Source of the DNA: Paralichthys olivaceus | Lineage: Eukaryota; Chordata; Actinopteri; Pleuronectiformes; Paralichthyidae | Length of the DNA stretch: 64,000 bases | NCBI RefSeq assembly: GCF_024713975.1 | Contig: NC_091111.1 | Coordinates: 12,277,001-12,341,000 of the forward strand | Reading direction: 5' to 3' | Part shown: positions 60,220 through 64,000 of the stretch, piece after piece | Position numbering within the stretch: position 1 is the stretch's first letter | How the letters are laid out: each line of letters starts with the position of its first letter | Program-made: the position numbers and the translations under genes | The notes under the pieces: model-generated | Seen by the model: only the letters and a program-made list of their open reading frames with translations | Database searches by the model: none | What the model was told of the DNA's origin: nothing

Positions 60220-60357
60220 TGTCACAGTTTTGTATTTTCAGTGTTCCTCCAGTGTTACGTTTACCCCCTGCAAAATAAAATACACTTTTTGTTAAACTTT
60301 AATTAGTTTCTGCGTTTTGGTCCTCCTCATCTCACGTCCCCCACCCTAACCTTGACA
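60220..60357 (+). repeat. 3' LTR, internally deleted (138 bp)
   Basis: Keeps both LTR ends and the AATAAA (60,274-60,279) but lacks about 350 bp present in the 5' LTR, including the TATATA box. The remaining shared sequence differs at a few bases and two small indels. Confidence 0.85.
60298..60303 (-). terminator. Possible new AK9 poly(A) signal in the LTR
   Basis: ATTAAA on the minus strand, 43 bases downstream of the AK9 stop created by the insertion. It could end AK9 transcripts inside the LTR. Confidence 0.3.
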
Positions 60358-63300
60358 GGGTCGTTCACTGGGCGGCTTGTAGTTCCCTCTCATAGTTGAG
60401 CTCAGGTAGGGGATGAGGGCGCTGTCCTCTTTAAACAAGGCCAGCTTCTCTTTATACATCTCACGAACGTAGTCTGAGCTCTTATGGTTGAAAGCTGTAT
60501 AAATATGAGAATTATTAGCAAAGGCAATTTCGCTTTATTTGCCTTGTGTTAATTCCAAAGAAGGGAAACAAAATATTAAAGTAGAAGTATAAGGAGTAGA
60601 AACGTACTAAACATCTTTACTATTCTTTCTAATACAGTGTCAACCTAGAATCTTGTTTACCTTTCAGATAGAAGGCCACATAGAAGAGTGCTGATTTTTG
60701 TATGCTGAGGAAGGGATACTTTGGTTTGAGACACCCAACAGCTGTCAAGGCCTTAATGACTGCTACTGCCACACCCTAAAAAATACAGACTTCAGTTTAA
60801 ACAGCGCAGATATACAAAGAAACACTTCAGAAATGCACCTTTAAGTAATGTTGACATAAAATCTCTTCAGATGGGACATGTGATATTTTTAAAGTGTTTT
60901 TGACCTGTTCCAGGAAACCCAAAGTTGGAAGGGAGGTGAGGGGTACAGGCTCACAAAGAGGAGGAACTTTAACAGGCAGCCTCTGGTCCCAGTAAGTTTC
61001 AGGAGTCCTTAAAGGAAAATATGTGAATCAAGTTTAAGTTAATTGCCTCGAATTTCCAATGGCAAAAATTATGTTGCAGTGTCTTTTTTTTAAAGGCAGA
61101 AGAAGGAAGACTCATCTGAAGTCTTATGCATTAATTTGTACTGTTGAAAATCCCCTTTAGAAGAGGGTAACTGACACATTTCTGAAATCTACAAAGAGAA
61201 TAGTGCCTCACCTCAAGAACATGTCCTGTTCCTGCTGCATTTTAAAAACATAGATCCGTTCTCTGTATTCCACAGCGTACTCAGTCTTTCCTCGAACCAA
61301 AGCTTCATACCTGAGAACACATAAGTAATAAAAAATATCAGAGTTATAACACTGATTAAGTCTAGTGTGAATTTCTGAAGGCTACAGACATTGTTGAATT
61401 CAATTGATCGTTGAAACAGTGGATAATCATATCTACATGTTAGAATTAACTTTTTTGAGACAAATTTGAACTTTTTGAAAGTGAATTCTTTACCTTTGCT
61501 TTCCAATCAGGTAAGTGACGGGACAAAAGCCCTTCATCTCAACTTGCTGTGGGAAACCATCCATCACCTGAATCTCACTTAGCTTTCTTGGCAGCAGGTG
61601 GGGTTGTGGGAGCGCATGTGGGCAGCTCGGAGTCACAAATTGATCTGGAGTGGACAGGAATTTCTGTGGTCGAGGGAATAGTATTATATGAGCGTTAAGT
61701 TTTTCTGTCATGGTTAAACAAACACTTTAATTTAAATACTTCATATCTGTGTGCAAGTTTCCTAAACCACACTAACCTCTAAATGCTCTTTGCCACACAT
61801 CTTGTAATACTGTCCCTGGTACTCGGCCGCATGATTCAAAGATACATTTTCTGAGCAGTCCACCAGGTGATAATGTAGAGCCAAGCAGACTGGGCAGTAC
61901 TGGCCAAACTCTCCAAGCCATTGTTGCAGCTCCTTGGGTGTGATGCACATCCTGTTGATGCAGGCAGCTTGACCTGCAGAATTTGTCACGTGTGATCAAG
62001 ATTTACTTTTATTATCCATTCACTTTTTAAATACATTTCTCATTTTTAAGCTGCTAATTTTCTCTTTTTTTAAAGTTTGCTTTTATCCTTGTATTTTTTA
62101 TCAAATAAAAAGATCATATTCAAATAGAATGAATGCATCCTCTTGAATAAGAGTTTTGGAAAGAAACTGTGTTTTAATGTTATTTTAGTTTAATTTACTT
62201 CAGGTGGAACAAAACCCCTTTATGTCTGTTACTTACCGCTGAGTGACCTCTCCAGGAAGCTGTGGATGTACGTCCTGCTGATACTGACTTCCTTTACAAT
62301 GCTGTTAAAGATCCACCATTTGCTCTTTAAGCCATTAAGCTCAATCCAGTTCTGATATTGTTGCTGGAAATATTTCTTCACCTGCTCCACCTCTTTCTTG
62401 TAATGGGAGCTACAAATGTGAATGCTCTCAGAGCTGTCAAGCATCAGGTGAGGTCTAAAATGACAGGAAAGAGGGGAGATAGGATACATTTTATGATATT
62501 AACTTTGAAAGCTTATGATTTCTGCACATCATGCCTATTGTGTGTATGTTTTCTCACTTGTTAGGTTTCATCTTGTCCACATGACCTCTCTTCAGCACCT
62601 CCACTGTGTCCAGCTCAAGTTCAATTACTACCATGGGGATGATGCTCCAAGAACCCATGAGCTCCGCCTGCTTCAGTGTCATCGGAAAGCCGTCCAAAAC
62701 ATACCTGGAGTTCCAAATAAATAAATATTGTCCACAAAAACATCCTCAAGCCTGTTCAGGGTTATTTAAGATTCTAGTGTTCACCTTCAAACACAAAAAT
62801 CACATCGCAGTGATTTTTTTAAGGCAAATGTTAAAAATTTGAGTTTGAATAAACATATAGATGGAACCACCCTCTTACCCTCGAGTGCTGCAGACTGAGC
62901 TCAGGAGCGCCACCTCCAGACACTGAATGGCCAGTTCATCAGACACAACTAGGCCCTGGGAGAGATGCTGTTTCATCTGGATAGCCAGATCTGTGTGCTC
63001 CTGAGTTTCAAGCACAATACGCATAGCTCTGCCAATGGACAGCCGCGCCAAGCCATACTTCTGAGCAAACATCTGCGCCACTGGAGAGATATAAGCAAAC
63101 CAAGGGGAATTAAAACCAAAAATAAAAGAAGGAGAAATACGAAACAGGAACTTTAGTGGGTTATTTTGCAGCTGTTGTGAGTCTTACCAGAAGTTTTTCC
63201 AGATTTGGGTGGTCCAATGATGGCCAGTTTAACAGGGAGGGATGGGGTGGACTTGGGCTGCCTAAGGTATTTCAGAGGGTTGAGCATGAATGTGTTCTGG

Positions 63301-64000
63301 TTCTCCTTAGATTCAAATAAGTAGATATACTCATTGAAGATCAGGGGATATTTGTTATTCAGAGGCCACTGCAAAGGCTGGATCATGTCTCTCTCCATGT
63401 ATTGCTGTAGAAGAGAGATGAACAATGTTAGACACCTCCTAGAACTTGTCTTAATGACAAAAATCAATGTCAATAGTCAATAATCAATCAATAGATGTTA
63501 ATGAAAATGACCTTGATGGGATCCCAGCAGCCAAAAGCACTGTGGACCTTATAAGAAAAGAGCAGCAGCCTCTGGGCCAGGCTGGATGAGATGGGTTGAC
63601 ATGTTTGGAAAAGTGACTCCCTGTTAGTCAGCAGAGGCTGCAACTTCTGGAGCAGCTGATTCCTCACAATCCGCGGCTTGCGAGATGCACTGATAGAGAT
63701 ACTGGGAATGTTTTGCTCACTCAGCAGCTCCTGGTTATAGAAAAGCACAAAGCAGAATATATGAGAACAATTGAAGTACATTTACCTTGAAGAGCTTGTC
63801 CTGAACGTGAAATAACAGCAGACAATGTAAGGGTGTGGCAACTAAATTATTGTTTAGCCAGTGGTGCTAAGTGCCTTTGTACCGTGACAGTTGCAATGTT
63901 GCTTTCATCTGTTACAAAACGCTCCTCGATCTCCGTCTGTAGCTGCTCAATAGCTGAATCTTCTGTCTCCTCACTCTCTGTGTCTTCGTTGTCTTCTTCA
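60346..64000 (-). CDS. ak9: AK9-like adenylate kinase, C-terminal 13 exons (partial)
   Basis: Exons: 64000-63883 (continues off the window), 63800-63786, 63730-63512, 63404-63188, 63080-62879, 62704-62558, 62454-62237, 61973-61777, 61663-61494, 61310-61212, 61007-60905, 60775-60661, 60494-60346. All phases fit, encoding the last 655 residues. Motifs: P-loop GPPKSGKT, then a helical segment starting [21 protein letters not shown], then DGFPMT (the DGFPRT nucleotide-monophosphate motif with Met for Arg), a CITPKE[14 protein letters not shown] cysteine-rich stretch and a conserved C-terminal region. AK9 is a very long nucleoside mono/diphosphate kinase with several kinase units. The last codons (CQG, stop) come from an LTR element inserted in the final exon, displacing 15 native residues. 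Human AK9 is about 1,900 aa. Confidence 0.88.
60358..60362. repeat. Right target-site duplication GGGTC
   Basis: Identical to 57,636-57,640. It lies within the AK9 coding frame (CGA CCC read on the minus strand). Confidence 0.9.

Larger units (their letters stand above)
57641..60357 (+). mobile_element. Non-autonomous LTR retrotransposon
   Basis: A 2,717-bp element bounded by 5-bp duplications GGGTC. Both LTRs begin TGTCACAG and end TTGACA (5' LTR 57,641-58,131; 3' LTR 60,220-60,357). A G-run polypurine tract (AAGGGGGGG) lies just before the 3' LTR. The inside has a gag-like ORF, a 99% identical 268-bp repeat of its start (58,157-58,424 and 59,068-59,335) and three minisatellites, but no protease, reverse transcriptase or integrase. 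It must have been mobilised by a relative. It is inserted antisense to AK9, in its last coding exon. Confidence 0.9.

Noticed and set aside
59293-60225. Long minus-strand frame of 310 codons in the LTR element
   Set aside because: It runs through two minisatellites whose unit lengths are multiples of three and which lack stops on both strands. It has no non-repetitive protein content.
59626-60295. Three overlapping plus-strand frames (177-208 codons)
   Set aside because: All are the same tandem repeat read in three frames, so they are not independent genes.

Overview
The window is vertebrate nuclear DNA, almost certainly from a ray-finned (teleost) fish. It has spliced genes with compact GT-AG introns, teleost-type repeats (TTAA-flanked MITEs, hAT, Tc1/mariner, Ty3/Gypsy), long microsatellites, and proteins that read as fish orthologues of human genes. 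All gene calls come from reading exons, splice sites and reading phase by hand and from remembered family sequences. No database search was run.

Layout: (1) 1-37,600 is gene-poor. I find no convincing coding exon. It holds simple repeats, dispersed fish repeats, a decayed minus-strand Ty3/Gypsy element (about 9.6-12.3 kb) with a hAT-type element nested inside it that carries antisense 18S rRNA sequence, a 392-bp (ATCC)n array and a perfect 36-bp palindrome. (2) 37,995-39,712 minus: complete five-exon TMEM18. (3) 40,972-42,502 plus: a short two-exon RTF1-like gene carrying only the Plus3 part, divergent from TMEM18. (4) 43,678-46,328 minus: a C1orf115 (RDD1)-like gene with a possible chain of three microexons. 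(5) 47,122-55,938 minus: complete SMC6 in 26 coding exons (1,093 aa), with a 5' UTR exon near 56.3 kb. (6) 60,346-64,000 minus: the last 13 exons of an AK9-like multi-domain adenylate kinase, continuing past the right edge.

The most striking observation is at 57,641-60,357. A non-autonomous LTR retrotransposon with a perfect 5-bp target duplication (GGGTC) sits inside the last coding exon of AK9. Host sequence on the far side of the element continues the AK9 frame for 15 more codons to a TAA. With the element present, the protein instead ends after three element-derived codons. The element has an unusual build: a duplicated 268-bp gag-like module, three families of coding minisatellites, a large terminal palindrome, a 3' LTR lacking about 350 bp, and no visible pol.

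The genes are not an operon and share no single pathway. SMC6 acts in the SMC5/6 DNA-repair complex, RTF1-like in Pol II elongation (by homology), TMEM18 at the nuclear envelope, AK9 in nucleotide phosphotransfer, and C1orf115-like at membranes.
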